Notes: a model not told the origin generated them from the letters alone. Positions 37,673 to 46,559 are shown, counted from the first letter of the stretch. The stretch is 64,000 nucleotides of DNA from JAPWJZ01 sp041287865 (GCA_041287865.1 JBGGMV010000016.1:20742-84741), one strand, 5' to 3'. Translations and numbers: made by a program.

Positions 37673-38197
37673 CTAGAAGCCGGGGCCCTTCGGCGAGGGC
37701 GGCTTGCGCGGCAGGGCGGCGGGCACTGCCTTGGTAAAGGGGAAGTGGCGCGGCGTGCCTTCGAGCAGGCCGGTCTTGCCGTTCTCGTCCACCTTGGAGC
37801 GCTGCAAATCCTGCAGGCTGCGCTCGACCACGGCGAATTCACCGTCGCTGCCGGTGAATTCGATTTCGATCTGTTTGTCGTAAGGGTTGGTGGATTGAAT
37901 TTGCACGGCCGGTATATCGCCCATGCCGCCGATGCGGATCGAATAACTGTCGTTCAGCTGCGTCAGCTCGTTCATCAGCTCGGCCAGCGCCAATTTGCGC
38001 GTATAGGGGTCGGGGTCGAAGACCTGATCGCCGGCGCGTAAGACGGCGGTTTTCACGCGCTCGCTCCACGCGGGGAAGTCGGCGATTTGCGCGGGCTGCA
38101 GGCTGTCGTCCGGCAGGCTGAATCCAATCATGTAGCCGAGACCGTTTTCAATGGTCTCGCTCTTCACTTCGACGGTCAGGCAATATGACTTCGCCAT
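37673..38197 (-). CDS. Hypothetical protein inserted between ispH and thrB
   Basis: 174 residues, soluble, with a beta-rich middle (SYSIRIGGMGDIPAVQIQS, DKQIEIEFTGSDGEF) and a Pro-rich C-terminal tail. No family is recognised. It has its own candidate promoter upstream (38241-38268), which may drive the hypothetical-thrB-rnhA set. It starts 106 bases from the ispH stop and ends 43 bases before thrB. Confidence 0.7.
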   Translation of the reverse strand: MAKSYCLTVEVKSETIENGLGYMIGFSLPDDSLQPAQIADFPAWSERVKTAVLRAGDQVFDPDPYTRKLALAELMNELTQLNDSYSIRIGGMGDIPAVQIQSTNPYDKQIEIEFTGSDGEFAVVERSLQDLQRSKVDENGKTGLLEGTPRHFPFTKAVPAALPRKPPSPKGPGF

Positions 38198-38240
38198 CGG
38201 TTGCGACTCATTCCAGCAATTAAATGTAAGTTACGGCGCT

Positions 38241-38268
38241 ACTATATGGGCTGAAGTTTCAAAATCAA
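38241..38268 (-). promoter_or_regulatory. Candidate promoter for the hypothetical-thrB-rnhA set
   Basis: On the minus strand: TTGATT (38268-38263), a 16-base spacer and TATAGT (38246-38241). It lies 44 bases before the ATG at 38197. Confidence 0.45.
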
Positions 38269-38303
38269 GCCTGAAAACTGTAAGAAAATGACTTTTTATT
38301 TCA

Positions 38304-39248
38304 TCAGGCGGTCAGGATTCGTGGAACTTTAAACGTTAATCCTTCTTCGGCAACGACGGTCGTCTCTACCTTGACCTCGAAGTCTTCTCTGGCGCGGTCG
38401 ATGACCTGCTGCACCAGCAATTCGGGGGCTGAGGCACCGGCTGTCAGGCCCAGCACGGAAATGCCCTTGAGCGCGTCCCAGGGGATATCGGCCGCCTTGT
38501 CGGCCAGATAGGCCTGTTTAGCGCCATAGGCTTTGGCGACCTCCACCAGCCGGTTCGAGTTCGAGGAGTTTTTGGAGCCAATCACGACAACGGCATCGGC
38601 ACGTGGCGCGATATCCTTCACCGCAAGCTGGCGGTTTGTGGTGGCATAGCAGATATCTTCTTTTTTAGGCGCAGCCACGGCAGGATAGCGCTGGCGCAGC
38701 GCCTCCACGATTTCTTTCGTATCGTCGATCGACAGCGTTGTTTGCGTCACATAGGCGATTTTGTCATCTACCGCAAAGGCCAGTTTTTCAATGTCCGCCA
38801 GCGTTTCCACCAGTATTACTGCGCCTTGCGGCAGCTGGCCCATCGTGCCGACGACTTCGGGATGCCCCGCATGGCCGATCAGGATGATCTTGTGGCCATT
38901 GCGGTGGTGCAGTTCGGCTTCACGGTGAACCTTGCTGACCAGCGGGCAGGTGGCGTCGATGTAAATCATGTTCCGGCGCTTGGCTTCCTCCGGCACATGT
39001 TTCGGCACGCCATGGGCGGAGAAAATAACGGGCGCGCCCTCGGGCACTTCGTGCAGTTCCTTGACGAAGATAGCGCCCTTGGCGCGCAGGTCTTCGAGGA
39101 CGTGTTTATTATGGACAATCTCGTGGCGCACATAGACGGGTGCTCCGAATTTGGCGAGCGACTTTTCGACGATCTCGATCGCGCGGTCGACGCCGGCGCA
39201 GAAGCCCCGCGGGCTGGCCAGCAATATGGTGAGGGGCGGCTTTTCCAT
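38304..39248 (-). CDS. ispH: 4-hydroxy-3-methylbut-2-enyl diphosphate reductase
   Basis: Last enzyme of the MEP isoprenoid pathway, with a [4Fe-4S] cluster. The three cluster cysteines are in SPRGFCAGVDRAI, YIDATCPLVSKVH and EDICYATTNRQ; active-site histidines are in VRHEIVHNKHV and IGHAGHPEVVGT. The 314-residue length is typical. The ATG at 39248 gives the conserved N-terminus; an upstream TTG at 39311 is possible. dxs and ispA of the same pathway lie 2-5 kb away on the plus strand. Confidence 0.96.
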   Translation of the reverse strand: MEKPPLTILLASPRGFCAGVDRAIEIVEKSLAKFGAPVYVRHEIVHNKHVLEDLRAKGAIFVKELHEVPEGAPVIFSAHGVPKHVPEEAKRRNMIYIDATCPLVSKVHREAELHHRNGHKIILIGHAGHPEVVGTMGQLPQGAVILVETLADIEKLAFAVDDKIAYVTQTTLSIDDTKEIVEALRQRYPAVAAPKKEDICYATTNRQLAVKDIAPRADAVVVIGSKNSSNSNRLVEVAKAYGAKQAYLADKAADIPWDALKGISVLGLTAGASAPELLVQQVIDRAREDFEVKVETTVVAEEGLTFKVPRILTA

Positions 39249-39328
39249 GAAGGTGACTATAGGTTCGCGCGGGGCTTGAGTCGAGGGGCGGGCAGGGGTA
39301 TCTTTGTGCAAATCTTCAGGAAAAAATC

Positions 39329-39883
39329 ATGAGAAACCTTCTTATCTGCCTTACCGTCGTTTTGCTGGCCGGCTGCTCCTCCGCCGCCTCCATGGTAGGG
39401 CTTGGCAAGAAGGAAGAGGGGCCCGCCTATAGCTGCCCTGCCGCTGGCGTGGTCTACGGGGCCGATATCATCCCCATCTTCGCCCCTGGCTCCCCGCCCA
39501 AGCCGGAACCCGCCAATCTGGCCGCCACGGGCCTCTGGGGCCGCTACGAGGGCGGCTGTGCCTATAACAACAAGACGAATGAGGTCGCCTTTACCCTCAA
39601 TATCAGCTTTACCGCGCAGAAGGGCCCCATGGGCCAGAAGCTGGAAAAGCAGAATTTACCATATTTCGTTGCTGTTTTGTCCCCCGAGGAGAAGATGTTG
39701 CAACGGGAGGAGTTTTCGACTACGGTCGATTTCGATAATGCAAGCGCCGGAACATCCACGGAAAAACATACCATCCGTATTCCGGTGCGCAGCAAGGCCG
39801 ATGCCGGCAAGTACAAACTGGCCTTCGGCTTTATCCTCACCAACCGCCAACTGAATTATAACAAGGTGAAAAATGGTTATTAA
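39329..39883 (+). CDS. Lipoprotein, hypothetical
   Basis: 184 residues with a clear lipoprotein signal (lipobox VLLAGC, Cys at 16) after AGGA and an ATG. The mature part is rich in beta strands (EVAFTLNISFTAQKGPMG, HTIRIPVRSKADAGKYKLAF) and has two further cysteines. It is probably anchored to a membrane on the periplasmic side. No known family is recognised. It overlaps the gmhA start by 11 bases, so it heads the gmhA-xseB-ispA-dxs-tlyA run. Confidence 0.8.
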   Translation: MRNLLICLTVVLLAGCSSAASMVGLGKKEEGPAYSCPAAGVVYGADIIPIFAPGSPPKPEPANLAATGLWGRYEGGCAYNNKTNEVAFTLNISFTAQKGPMGQKLEKQNLPYFVAVLSPEEKMLQREEFSTTVDFDNASAGTSTEKHTIRIPVRSKADAGKYKLAFGFILTNRQLNYNKVKNGY

Positions 39884-40502
39884 GGTCAAGCAATTCTGGC
39901 AGTCCGAATTCACCGAGCATGAAGACGTCATGGCGCTCACCCGCCAGCAGCTTCTGGGCTCCTTCGAAAAGCTCCTTGAAACCGCAACCGACTGCATCAA
40001 GTCGGGCGGCAAGATCCTCTTCTTCGGCAACGGCGGTTCCGCCGCCGATGCCCAGCACCTGGCGACCGAGCTTTCCGCGCGCTACAAGACCAACCGCGCC
40101 GCCATCGCAGCCATTTCGCTCGCCACCGATACTTCCACGCTCACCGCCATCGGCAACGATTTCGGCTTTGAGCATGTCTTTTCGCGCCAGATCGAAGCGA
40201 TCGGCCGCAAGGGCGATGTCGCGATCTGCATCTCCACCTCCGGCAACAGCCCGAACGTGCTGAAAGCCATCGAACAGTGCAAGGCGCAGGGCATCACCAC
40301 CGTCGGCTTCACCGGTTTTTCGGGCGGCAAAATGGCCCCCCTCTGCGATATCCTGCTGAACGTGCCCTCCACCACCACGGCGCGCATCCAGGAAATGCAC
40401 ATCACCCTCGGCCAGATGTTCTGCGGCGCGCTGGAAATGAACCTTGGCCTCGTGGCCGAGACCCAGCCCCTGACTGTCGCGCCTGTGGCCAAAACCGCCT
40501 GA
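39873..40502 (+). CDS. gmhA: Sedoheptulose-7-phosphate isomerase
   Basis: Forms D-glycero-D-manno-heptose 7-phosphate for the LPS core. The SIS-domain protein of 209 residues has the phosphate-binding FFGNGGSAADAQHLATEL and ISTSGNSPNVLKA, plus the EMHITLGQMFCGALE helix with the metal/catalytic His. Other SIS isomerases such as DiaA share this frame, so gmhA is likely but not certain. It overlaps the lipoprotein gene by 11 bases; xseB starts 9 bases downstream. Confidence 0.82.
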   Translation: MVIKVKQFWQSEFTEHEDVMALTRQQLLGSFEKLLETATDCIKSGGKILFFGNGGSAADAQHLATELSARYKTNRAAIAAISLATDTSTLTAIGNDFGFEHVFSRQIEAIGRKGDVAICISTSGNSPNVLKAIEQCKAQGITTVGFTGFSGGKMAPLCDILLNVPSTTTARIQEMHITLGQMFCGALEMNLGLVAETQPLTVAPVAKTA

Positions 40503-40511
40503 GTCGTTCTT

Positions 40512-40760
40512 ATGTCAAAACAAGCCGCTGATCTCGAGAAACTGAGCTTCGAGGATGCCCTGACGGAGCTGGAGAAAATCGTCCGCCAGCTCGAAACCGG
40601 CTCCTCCGACCTCAAGACCTCCATCGATGCCTACGAGCGCGGCATGGCGCTGCGCAAGCTCTGCGACGGCAAGCTGAAGGAAGCGCAAGGCCGCATCGAA
40701 AAGATCACGGTGGGCGAGGGCGGCAAAGCCACAACCGAAGCCTTCCGCCTGCAGGACTGA
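40512..40760 (+). CDS. xseB: Exodeoxyribonuclease VII small subunit
   Basis: Small subunit of the single-strand exonuclease VII. The 82-residue protein contains the family core LSFEDALTELEKIVRQLETG, with SIDAYERGMALRKLCDGKLKEAQ forming the second helix. xseB upstream of ispA and dxs is a widely conserved order. The large subunit gene is not in the window. Confidence 0.93.
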   Translation: MSKQAADLEKLSFEDALTELEKIVRQLETGSSDLKTSIDAYERGMALRKLCDGKLKEAQGRIEKITVGEGGKATTEAFRLQD

Positions 40761-40784
40761 TCTCCAGCGTTCAAAAATAGTGCC

Positions 40785-40824
40785 TTTTTTCTGCGACTTA
40801 GGGTATAACAGTCGTCAGAAAAAA
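40785..40824. promoter_or_regulatory. Inverted repeat enclosing a -10-like element before ispA
   Basis: TTTTTTCTGCGAC (40785-40797) pairs with GTCGTCAGAAAAAA (40811-40824), with one bulged base. The 13-base loop contains TATAAC (40804-40809), which could be a -10 element for ispA. A good -35 is not visible. It could be an operator, or simply a hairpin in the operon transcript. Confidence 0.35.
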
Positions 40825-40846
40825 CCTGTCAGAAGGCATTGAAACG

Positions 40847-41755
40847 ATGGCGCCATCACCACGCGAGGCAACACCGAAACTCTCCCAGGCCATGGACGAC
40901 TGCCGCGAGGCGGTCAACAAGACCCTTGCGAGCATGCTGCCGGCGACAGACCTTGCCGAAGCTTCCCTTTTCGATGCGATGCGCTACTCGATGCTGAGCG
41001 GCGGTAAACGTCTTCGCCCTTTCATGGTGCTCGAAGGCGCCCGCGTTTTCGGCGTCGATGCCGCCCGCGCCCGCCGCGTTGCCTGCGCCGCCGAGATGGT
41101 GCACTGCTATTCGCTCGTCCACGACGACCTGCCCGCGATGGACAACTCTGACCTGCGCCGCGGCAAGCCGTCGCTGCACAAGGCCTATGACGAAGCGACC
41201 GCCATCCTTGCCGGCGACGCGCTGCTGACGCTGGCCTTTGAAATCCTTGCAGATCCCGAAACGCACGAAGATCCGCGCGTGCGCATCGAGCTGGTCGGCA
41301 ACCTCGCCGGCGCTATCGGCATGCACGGCATGGTCGGCGGTCAGATGCTCGACCTGATCGGCGAAAAACAGGAATTTGATACCGGAACCATCACGCGCAT
41401 GCAGCGCATGAAAACCGGCAAGCTGATCGCCTTTTGCTGCGAGGCCGGCGCTATTCTCGGCAAAGCCAATCCCGCCCACCGTCAATCGCTCCGCAACTAC
41501 GCCCATGACTTGGGTTTAGCATTCCAGGTGACGGACGACCTGCTGGACGTTGAAGGCAACGTGCACGAAATCGGCAAGCCCGTGGGACAGGATGGCAAGA
41601 AAGCAACCTTCGTTTCCGCCATGGGTATCGAGCAGGCAAAGGCCCGTGCCCGGATGCTGGTCGACCAGGCCATCATGCACCTGCGCGTCTTCGACGAAGG
41701 CCGCGTCGACCTTCTGAAAGACCTCGCCCGCTACGTGCTGGAACGCCGGGTTTAA
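40847..41755 (+). CDS. ispA: Farnesyl/geranylgeranyl diphosphate synthase
   Basis: Polyprenyl synthase that condenses IPP with allylic diphosphates. The first Asp-rich motif is in LVHDDLPAMDNSDLRRGKPS, the second in FQVTDDLLDVEG, and substrate residues are in LSGGKRLRPFMVLEG. At 302 residues it matches short-chain (C15) enzymes. Its position between xseB and dxs supports IspA. Confidence 0.94.
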   Translation: MAPSPREATPKLSQAMDDCREAVNKTLASMLPATDLAEASLFDAMRYSMLSGGKRLRPFMVLEGARVFGVDAARARRVACAAEMVHCYSLVHDDLPAMDNSDLRRGKPSLHKAYDEATAILAGDALLTLAFEILADPETHEDPRVRIELVGNLAGAIGMHGMVGGQMLDLIGEKQEFDTGTITRMQRMKTGKLIAFCCEAGAILGKANPAHRQSLRNYAHDLGLAFQVTDDLLDVEGNVHEIGKPVGQDGKKATFVSAMGIEQAKARARMLVDQAIMHLRVFDEGRVDLLKDLARYVLERRV

Positions 41756-41835
41756 TTCTTTCAAATACCTCAGCCCCCTGCGCAAGAAAGCCATATTTTC
41801 GGCACCGGGAACGCATGATTCCCGCGCTATTTCAA

Positions 41836-41844
41836 TGATATAAT
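41836..41844 (+). promoter_or_regulatory. Extended -10 promoter for dxs
   Basis: TGA followed by TATAAT (41839-41844) is a perfect extended -10 element. The inverted repeat CGGGAA/TTCCCG at 41806-41824 overlaps the -35 position and might bind a regulator. The start would be near 41851, about 90 bases before the dxs ATG. Confidence 0.5.
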
Positions 41845-41942
41845 TAGGTAAGAACCGGAACCTGATGCTCCCCGGGAAGATTGATACAGGCTCTGTCAAT
41901 TTTCCTGAAAACGTGTATAAAAACAGGCAAAGGAAAACGCCC

Positions 41943-43856
41943 ATGGAAACCCCTCTCCTTGACAAGGTCAACTACCCTAAAGACCTGCGTCAGCTGGACA
42001 AGAAGGATCTCCCGCAACTCGCCGCCGAGCTGCGGTCGGAAATGATCGATGCCGTCGCCGTCACCGGCGGGCATCTGGGCGCGGGTCTTGGCGTGGTCGA
42101 GCTGACCACCGCCATCCATTACGTTTTCGATACGCCCAAAGACAGGCTGATCTGGGATGTGGGCCATCAGGCCTATCCGCATAAAATTCTGACCGGCCGC
42201 CGCGACCGTATCCGCACGCTGCGCCAGGGCGGCGGTCTTTCCGGCTTCACCAAGCGCTCGGAAAGCGAATACGATCCCTTCGGCGCGGCTCATAGCTCCA
42301 CCTCTATCTCTGCAGGCCTCGGCATGGCGGTCGCGCGTGATTTCAGCGGCGGCGACAACCGCATTATCGCCGTGATCGGCGACGGCGCAATGTCGGCCGG
42401 CATGGCCTATGAAGCGATGAACAACGCGGGCGCGCTGAAAAGCCGACTGATCGTTATCCTGAACGACAACGATATGTCGATCGCTCCGCCCGTGGGCGCG
42501 ATGAGCGCGTATCTGTCGCGTCTTATCTCCTCCAAGCCCTATCTCAGCATGCGCGAGATCGGCAAGAAAATGACCGGCAAGCTGCCGCCGATGATGAAGA
42601 CCGCCGCGAAACGCGCCGAAGAATATGCGCGCGGCATGGTAACTGGCGGCACGCTCTTCGAGGAACTGGGTTTCTATTACGTCGGCCCGATTGACGGCCA
42701 TAATCTCGACCATTTGCTGCCCGTGCTCGAAAACGTGCGCGACAGCATCTACGACGGCCCCATCCTTGTCCATGTTGTCACCAAGAAAGGCAAAGGCTAC
42801 CCGCCCGCTGAGACCGCAGCCGATAAAATGCACGGCGTCGCCAAGTTCGACGTGTTGACCGGCACGCAGGCAAAACCGAAATCGGTGCTGCCGAGCTATA
42901 CGAAAGTTTTCGCGCAAAGTCTGATTGCCGAAGCGCAGCGCGACCCGAAAATCGTCGCCGTTACCGCCGCCATGCCGTCGGGCACCGGCCTCGACCTGTT
43001 CGAAAAAGCCTTCCCCGAACGCATGTTCGATGTGGGAATTGCCGAACAACATGCCGTGACTTTCGCGGCAGGCCTTGCAACCGAAGGCTATCGCCCCTTC
43101 GCCGTTATCTATTCGACCTTCCTGCAGCGTGCCTATGACCAGCTGGTGCATGACGTCGCCATCCAGAATTTACCCGTGCGCTTCGCCATGGACCGCGCCG
43201 GTCTTGTCGGCGCCGACGGCGCGACGCATGCAGGGTCTTTCGACATCGCCTACCTTGGCTGCCTGCCGAACATGGTGCTGATGGCGGCATCAGACGAAGT
43301 TGAACTGCAGCATATGACTGCTACTGCTGCCGCTTACGATCAAGGCCCCATTGCCTTCCGCTATCCGCGCGGCGAGGGCATCGGGCTTGAACTGCTGCCG
43401 CACGGCATCCCGCTTGAAATCGGCAAGGGCCGTGTGATGAAGCAGGGCACTAAAATCGCGTTGCTTAGTTACGGCACTCGTTTACAAGAATGTCTGGCTG
43501 CCGCGCAACAGCTGGAGGCCATGGGCCTCTCGACCACCGTGGCCGATGCGCGTTTCGCCAAGCCGCTGGATACCGACCTCGTCGGGCGTCTCGCCTGCAA
43601 CCACGAAGTTGTGGTGACGATTGAGGAGGGCTCCATCTGCGGCTTCGGCGCGCTTGTGCTGCAATATCTGGCACAGGCCGGCGCGCTGGACGCGGGCCTG
43701 AAAATCCGCACCATGACGCTTCCCGATATCTTCATCGACCACGACACCCCGCAAAAGCAATATGACCTCGCACAGCTGAACGCACAGCATATCGTGGCGC
43801 AGGCCGTGCAGGCGCTGGGCGTCAGCGTCACGCTGCCTTCGGCTCTGAAAGCCTGA
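41943..43856 (+). CDS. dxs: 1-deoxy-D-xylulose-5-phosphate synthase
   Basis: Thiamine-diphosphate enzyme that starts the MEP isoprenoid pathway from pyruvate and glyceraldehyde 3-phosphate. The 637-residue protein has the TPP-binding GDGAMSAGMAYEAMNNAG with NDND downstream, the transketolase-like GHQAYPHKILTGRRD, and FDVGIAEQHAVTFAAGLA with the catalytic Glu. The start at 41943 is preceded by AAAGGA. Its stop overlaps tlyA by one base. Confidence 0.97.
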   Translation: METPLLDKVNYPKDLRQLDKKDLPQLAAELRSEMIDAVAVTGGHLGAGLGVVELTTAIHYVFDTPKDRLIWDVGHQAYPHKILTGRRDRIRTLRQGGGLSGFTKRSESEYDPFGAAHSSTSISAGLGMAVARDFSGGDNRIIAVIGDGAMSAGMAYEAMNNAGALKSRLIVILNDNDMSIAPPVGAMSAYLSRLISSKPYLSMREIGKKMTGKLPPMMKTAAKRAEEYARGMVTGGTLFEELGFYYVGPIDGHNLDHLLPVLENVRDSIYDGPILVHVVTKKGKGYPPAETAADKMHGVAKFDVLTGTQAKPKSVLPSYTKVFAQSLIAEAQRDPKIVAVTAAMPSGTGLDLFEKAFPERMFDVGIAEQHAVTFAAGLATEGYRPFAVIYSTFLQRAYDQLVHDVAIQNLPVRFAMDRAGLVGADGATHAGSFDIAYLGCLPNMVLMAASDEVELQHMTATAAAYDQGPIAFRYPRGEGIGLELLPHGIPLEIGKGRVMKQGTKIALLSYGTRLQECLAAAQQLEAMGLSTTVADARFAKPLDTDLVGRLACNHEVVVTIEEGSICGFGALVLQYLAQAGALDAGLKIRTMTLPDIFIDHDTPQKQYDLAQLNAQHIVAQAVQALGVSVTLPSALKA

Positions 43857-44608
43857 TGCCAGAACCACCAATTATCAAGAAGCGCATCGATCTCATTTTG
43901 GTTGAAAAAGGGCTCGCCCCCAGCCGTGCGCAGGCGCAAGAGCTCATCAAAAAGGGTCTTGTTAAAGTGGGCAGCGCCCTCGTTTCAAAATCTTCCTCGG
44001 AATTCGATACCGGCACAGAAATCCAGGTGCTGGGCGATGTGCATGGCTGGGCTAGCCGCGGCGGGCAAAAGCTTGATCACGCCCTGCAGGAATTTAGCTT
44101 GATCGTTGAAGGAAAAACCTGCCTTGATCTTGGCGCTTCCACCGGCGGCTTCACCGATGTCTTGCTGCATTGGGCCGCGAAAAAAGTTTACGCCGTCGAT
44201 GTCGGCCATGGGCAGCTCGTTGAAAAGCTGAAAGCCGACAGCCGCGTGGTGAATGTCGAAGGTACACATGCGAAAGACCTCGACAAAAAAATCATTCCGG
44301 AAGCGGTCGAATTGATTGTTGTCGACGTCAGCTTTATCAGTCTTGCGAAAGTTCTGCCCTTCGCCACGGCACTTGCGGCGAAAGAATGCGACTTGGTCTG
44401 CCTGATCAAGCCGCAGTTCGAAGTCGGCCGTGAAAATATCGGCCGTGGCGGCATCGTCAAAGACGAAACCTTGCAGCGCAAGGCCTGCAAGGACGTGCAG
44501 GATTTTATCGAATCGACGCTGAAGTGGGATGTGCGCGGCATCATCAAAAGCCCCATCGAGGGCGGCGACGGTAACCGCGAGTTTCTCATCGCCGCCTCAA
44601 ACTACTGA
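43856..44608 (+). CDS. tlyA: TlyA family rRNA 2'-O-methyltransferase
   Basis: 250 residues: an N-terminal S4 RNA-binding domain (KKRIDLILVEKGLAPSRAQ) and a C-terminal FtsJ-like methyltransferase domain with the SAM motif CLDLGASTGGFTDVLL and VVDVSFISLAKVLP. Relatives methylate cytidines in 16S and 23S rRNA (known in mycobacteria). The older haemolysin label is unlikely to reflect function. It is coupled to dxs by TGATG. Confidence 0.92.
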   Translation: MPEPPIIKKRIDLILVEKGLAPSRAQAQELIKKGLVKVGSALVSKSSSEFDTGTEIQVLGDVHGWASRGGQKLDHALQEFSLIVEGKTCLDLGASTGGFTDVLLHWAAKKVYAVDVGHGQLVEKLKADSRVVNVEGTHAKDLDKKIIPEAVELIVVDVSFISLAKVLPFATALAAKECDLVCLIKPQFEVGRENIGRGGIVKDETLQRKACKDVQDFIESTLKWDVRGIIKSPIEGGDGNREFLIAASNY

Positions 44609-44629
44609 AAACCAATATATTTCAGGCTA

Positions 44630-44658
44630 TTGCAAAACTACCCGCGTCCCTATATTTT
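44630..44658 (+). promoter_or_regulatory. Candidate promoter for the gene at 44668
   Basis: TTGCAA (44630-44635), a 17-base spacer and TATTTT (44653-44658). Transcription would start about 44665, only a few bases from the ATG at 44668, and no ribosome-binding site is visible, so the mRNA may be leaderless. Confidence 0.45.
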
Positions 44659-44667
44659 CATAAGTAC

Positions 44668-45726
44668 ATGACAGAGAATCACGACAAAAGTACACCGCCC
44701 CCCAAGGCGCCGCAGAAGCCATGGCTCGCGCGCGTGAAGCTGCGCGTGAAAAAAATTGTCGATACCGTCGATGACCGCTGCGCGCAGCTGCGCCACGGTT
44801 CCCACGCCAGCCACAAGAAAAACATTATCGCGCGGCTGAAAGAACTGCCGGGCGGCGAGGCGATGCTGCTGACAGCAAAACAGCACGATATAAAAATCTC
44901 CGTCGTTTCCTTGCGCCGGAACAAGGGCAGCAAGGGAAAATTCACGCGCGTGAACGGGCAGGCCCGCGTGCGCGTCAGCAATACAGGCTCCGATGCCCGC
45001 ATGGCCACGACGCTTTGGCACGAATTGCGGCATATGCAGCAGCATATCGAACGCGGCGATCTGGCGGGCGGCACGACACGCGTCAAGGATACGCGCGCGC
45101 AGCATATGATTTCCCTGATGATCGAGGCCGATGCCTTTACCGCCCAGATGCTGATGGGCCTGCGCGAGAAAAAAGCAGGCAACCCGGAATATTTCAACGC
45201 GCTGATGGAACGCGAGTCGCCGGCCTTCGATGCTATCCGCAGTTACCTGAAAAAAACGCCCTACGAATCTGTAGCCGATGAAACCGCGTTTGCGCGCGGG
45301 CTTTTCACCGAAATGATGCTGACGGGCCTTCCTGCCTATCACGCCAAGTTTTTCACGGCCTATGCGAAAACCTTCGAAAAAGCCGGTAGCGTCGATGAAT
45401 TCCGCCACCAGATGGCCACTAAAAAAGCCCCACCGGATTTTTCGCCGTCCAAGGCGCTGCATGATATTTACGGCGAAAAACCGCCGCAACTGCGCCCGTT
45501 GGCCGCTGCATTCCTGTGCGCGCAGGATAAAGACGTACGCAGGGTTATCCGCCTTGTCGATAAAACCATCTCGAATGCGGATGTTATCGATGAAACTGAA
45601 TTCCAGCAGGCAAAGGCGGAGATTGTCAGTTCGTCAAAACGGCTGGCAAAAGCCTTCAGGAAAAACGCGGTGACCGGCCTGCCGCAAAAACAGGACCTGT
45701 TGCGCAAGGCGGCGCTCAGGCTGTAG
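44668..45726 (+). CDS. Putative metallopeptidase (DUF6782-like), fourth family member
   Basis: 352 residues with a Lys-rich N-terminus. The zinc motif is LWHELRHMQQ (His118, Glu119, His122), and Glu153 in SLMIEADAFTAQ is the candidate third ligand, the same layout as the gene at 22217. A further shared element is YHAKFFTAYAKTFEKAG, like YHRRYI in that gene. A peptidase function is inferred only from the motif. It may be translated from a leaderless mRNA. It converges with the next gene, overlapping by 11 bases. Confidence 0.72.
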   Translation: MTENHDKSTPPPKAPQKPWLARVKLRVKKIVDTVDDRCAQLRHGSHASHKKNIIARLKELPGGEAMLLTAKQHDIKISVVSLRRNKGSKGKFTRVNGQARVRVSNTGSDARMATTLWHELRHMQQHIERGDLAGGTTRVKDTRAQHMISLMIEADAFTAQMLMGLREKKAGNPEYFNALMERESPAFDAIRSYLKKTPYESVADETAFARGLFTEMMLTGLPAYHAKFFTAYAKTFEKAGSVDEFRHQMATKKAPPDFSPSKALHDIYGEKPPQLRPLAAAFLCAQDKDVRRVIRLVDKTISNADVIDETEFQQAKAEIVSSSKRLAKAFRKNAVTGLPQKQDLLRKAALRL

Positions 45727-46552
45727 GGCGTGGCAGGGAGGCGTTTGCCCCCGCAACCGTGGCATCGGCGATCGCCTCGAATAATTTATCCGACAATTCT
45801 TCGTAACGCACCTGATCGTCGTCTTCAAACGTCAGGTCGTTCCAGCCGCTGTTGCCACCGAAAACGAAGGCTGTCTGCGCGGCGTCCAGTAATGCAACCG
45901 TGCCGGGGGTTAAAAAATTCTCCGGCGCCAGGTCGCGCGAGAAGGCATGCAGGAATTGCCCGTTGGAAGACAGGGTTTCGATAGCGCGTGAAAAATATTC
46001 GCTGTAGGGGTCCAGCCTTTCGTGTGTGGTGGCGAAAGACAGAATTTCACGCAACGTAGCGAAAAGCGCCGCATGGGCGCGGGCCAGCGCATCGGGCAGG
46101 GCAGGGGGCGACGCGGGGCCTTGGCCGACGCGTCCGTAAGACATCTGCCAGACGCGCTGCTCCGGCGCATTCTGGTCGCCCAGCACCATTTTCTGTGCCC
46201 AGTAACCGCTTTGTCCGCCATCCCGCAATTCCTCGATCGTCCAGACTTTCCCGCCGCCGGCGAAGGCCGCCGATTTGCGGTCGGAAATATTCGGGCGGTT
46301 CGCGGCATCGGCGATCAATCGCAATCCCGTCGCGCCGCTTTTTTTCAGCAGCGGGAACCAATCGTCGGGCGATGCGGCGACAGGCTGCTCAATGGGGTTT
46401 GGCGTCGTGGCGTTCTTCACTTGGAAAAACTTTACCCACTCGCAGAACTGGCACGTGGAATTGCGCGAAAAATAATCGATCGTGCCCTGCCCCTGCAAAT
46501 GCGCATTGCCGTGGCAGACCAATGCGACCATTTGGGCGACAGGGCCGTTCAT
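45716..46552 (-). CDS. Hypothetical protein with a CxxC motif
   Basis: 278 residues. The N-terminus has CHGNAHLQGQGTIDYF and STCQFCEWVKFF (a CxxC that might bind metal or be redox-active), followed by a helical body. I recall similar proteins of unknown function in Rhodospirillales, beside acyl-CoA dehydrogenases, but cannot name the family. It lies 7 bases downstream of the isovaleryl-CoA dehydrogenase gene on the same strand, so the two are probably co-transcribed. Confidence 0.75.
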   Translation of the reverse strand: MNGPVAQMVALVCHGNAHLQGQGTIDYFSRNSTCQFCEWVKFFQVKNATTPNPIEQPVAASPDDWFPLLKKSGATGLRLIADAANRPNISDRKSAAFAGGGKVWTIEELRDGGQSGYWAQKMVLGDQNAPEQRVWQMSYGRVGQGPASPPALPDALARAHAALFATLREILSFATTHERLDPYSEYFSRAIETLSSNGQFLHAFSRDLAPENFLTPGTVALLDAAQTAFVFGGNSGWNDLTFEDDDQVRYEELSDKLFEAIADATVAGANASLPRPTA

Positions 46553-46559
46553 GGGCTGG

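Noticed and set aside
41844..43151. A 435-codon open frame antisense to dxs
   Set aside because: dxs is complete with all TPP motifs on the plus strand; the antisense product has no recognisable domain.
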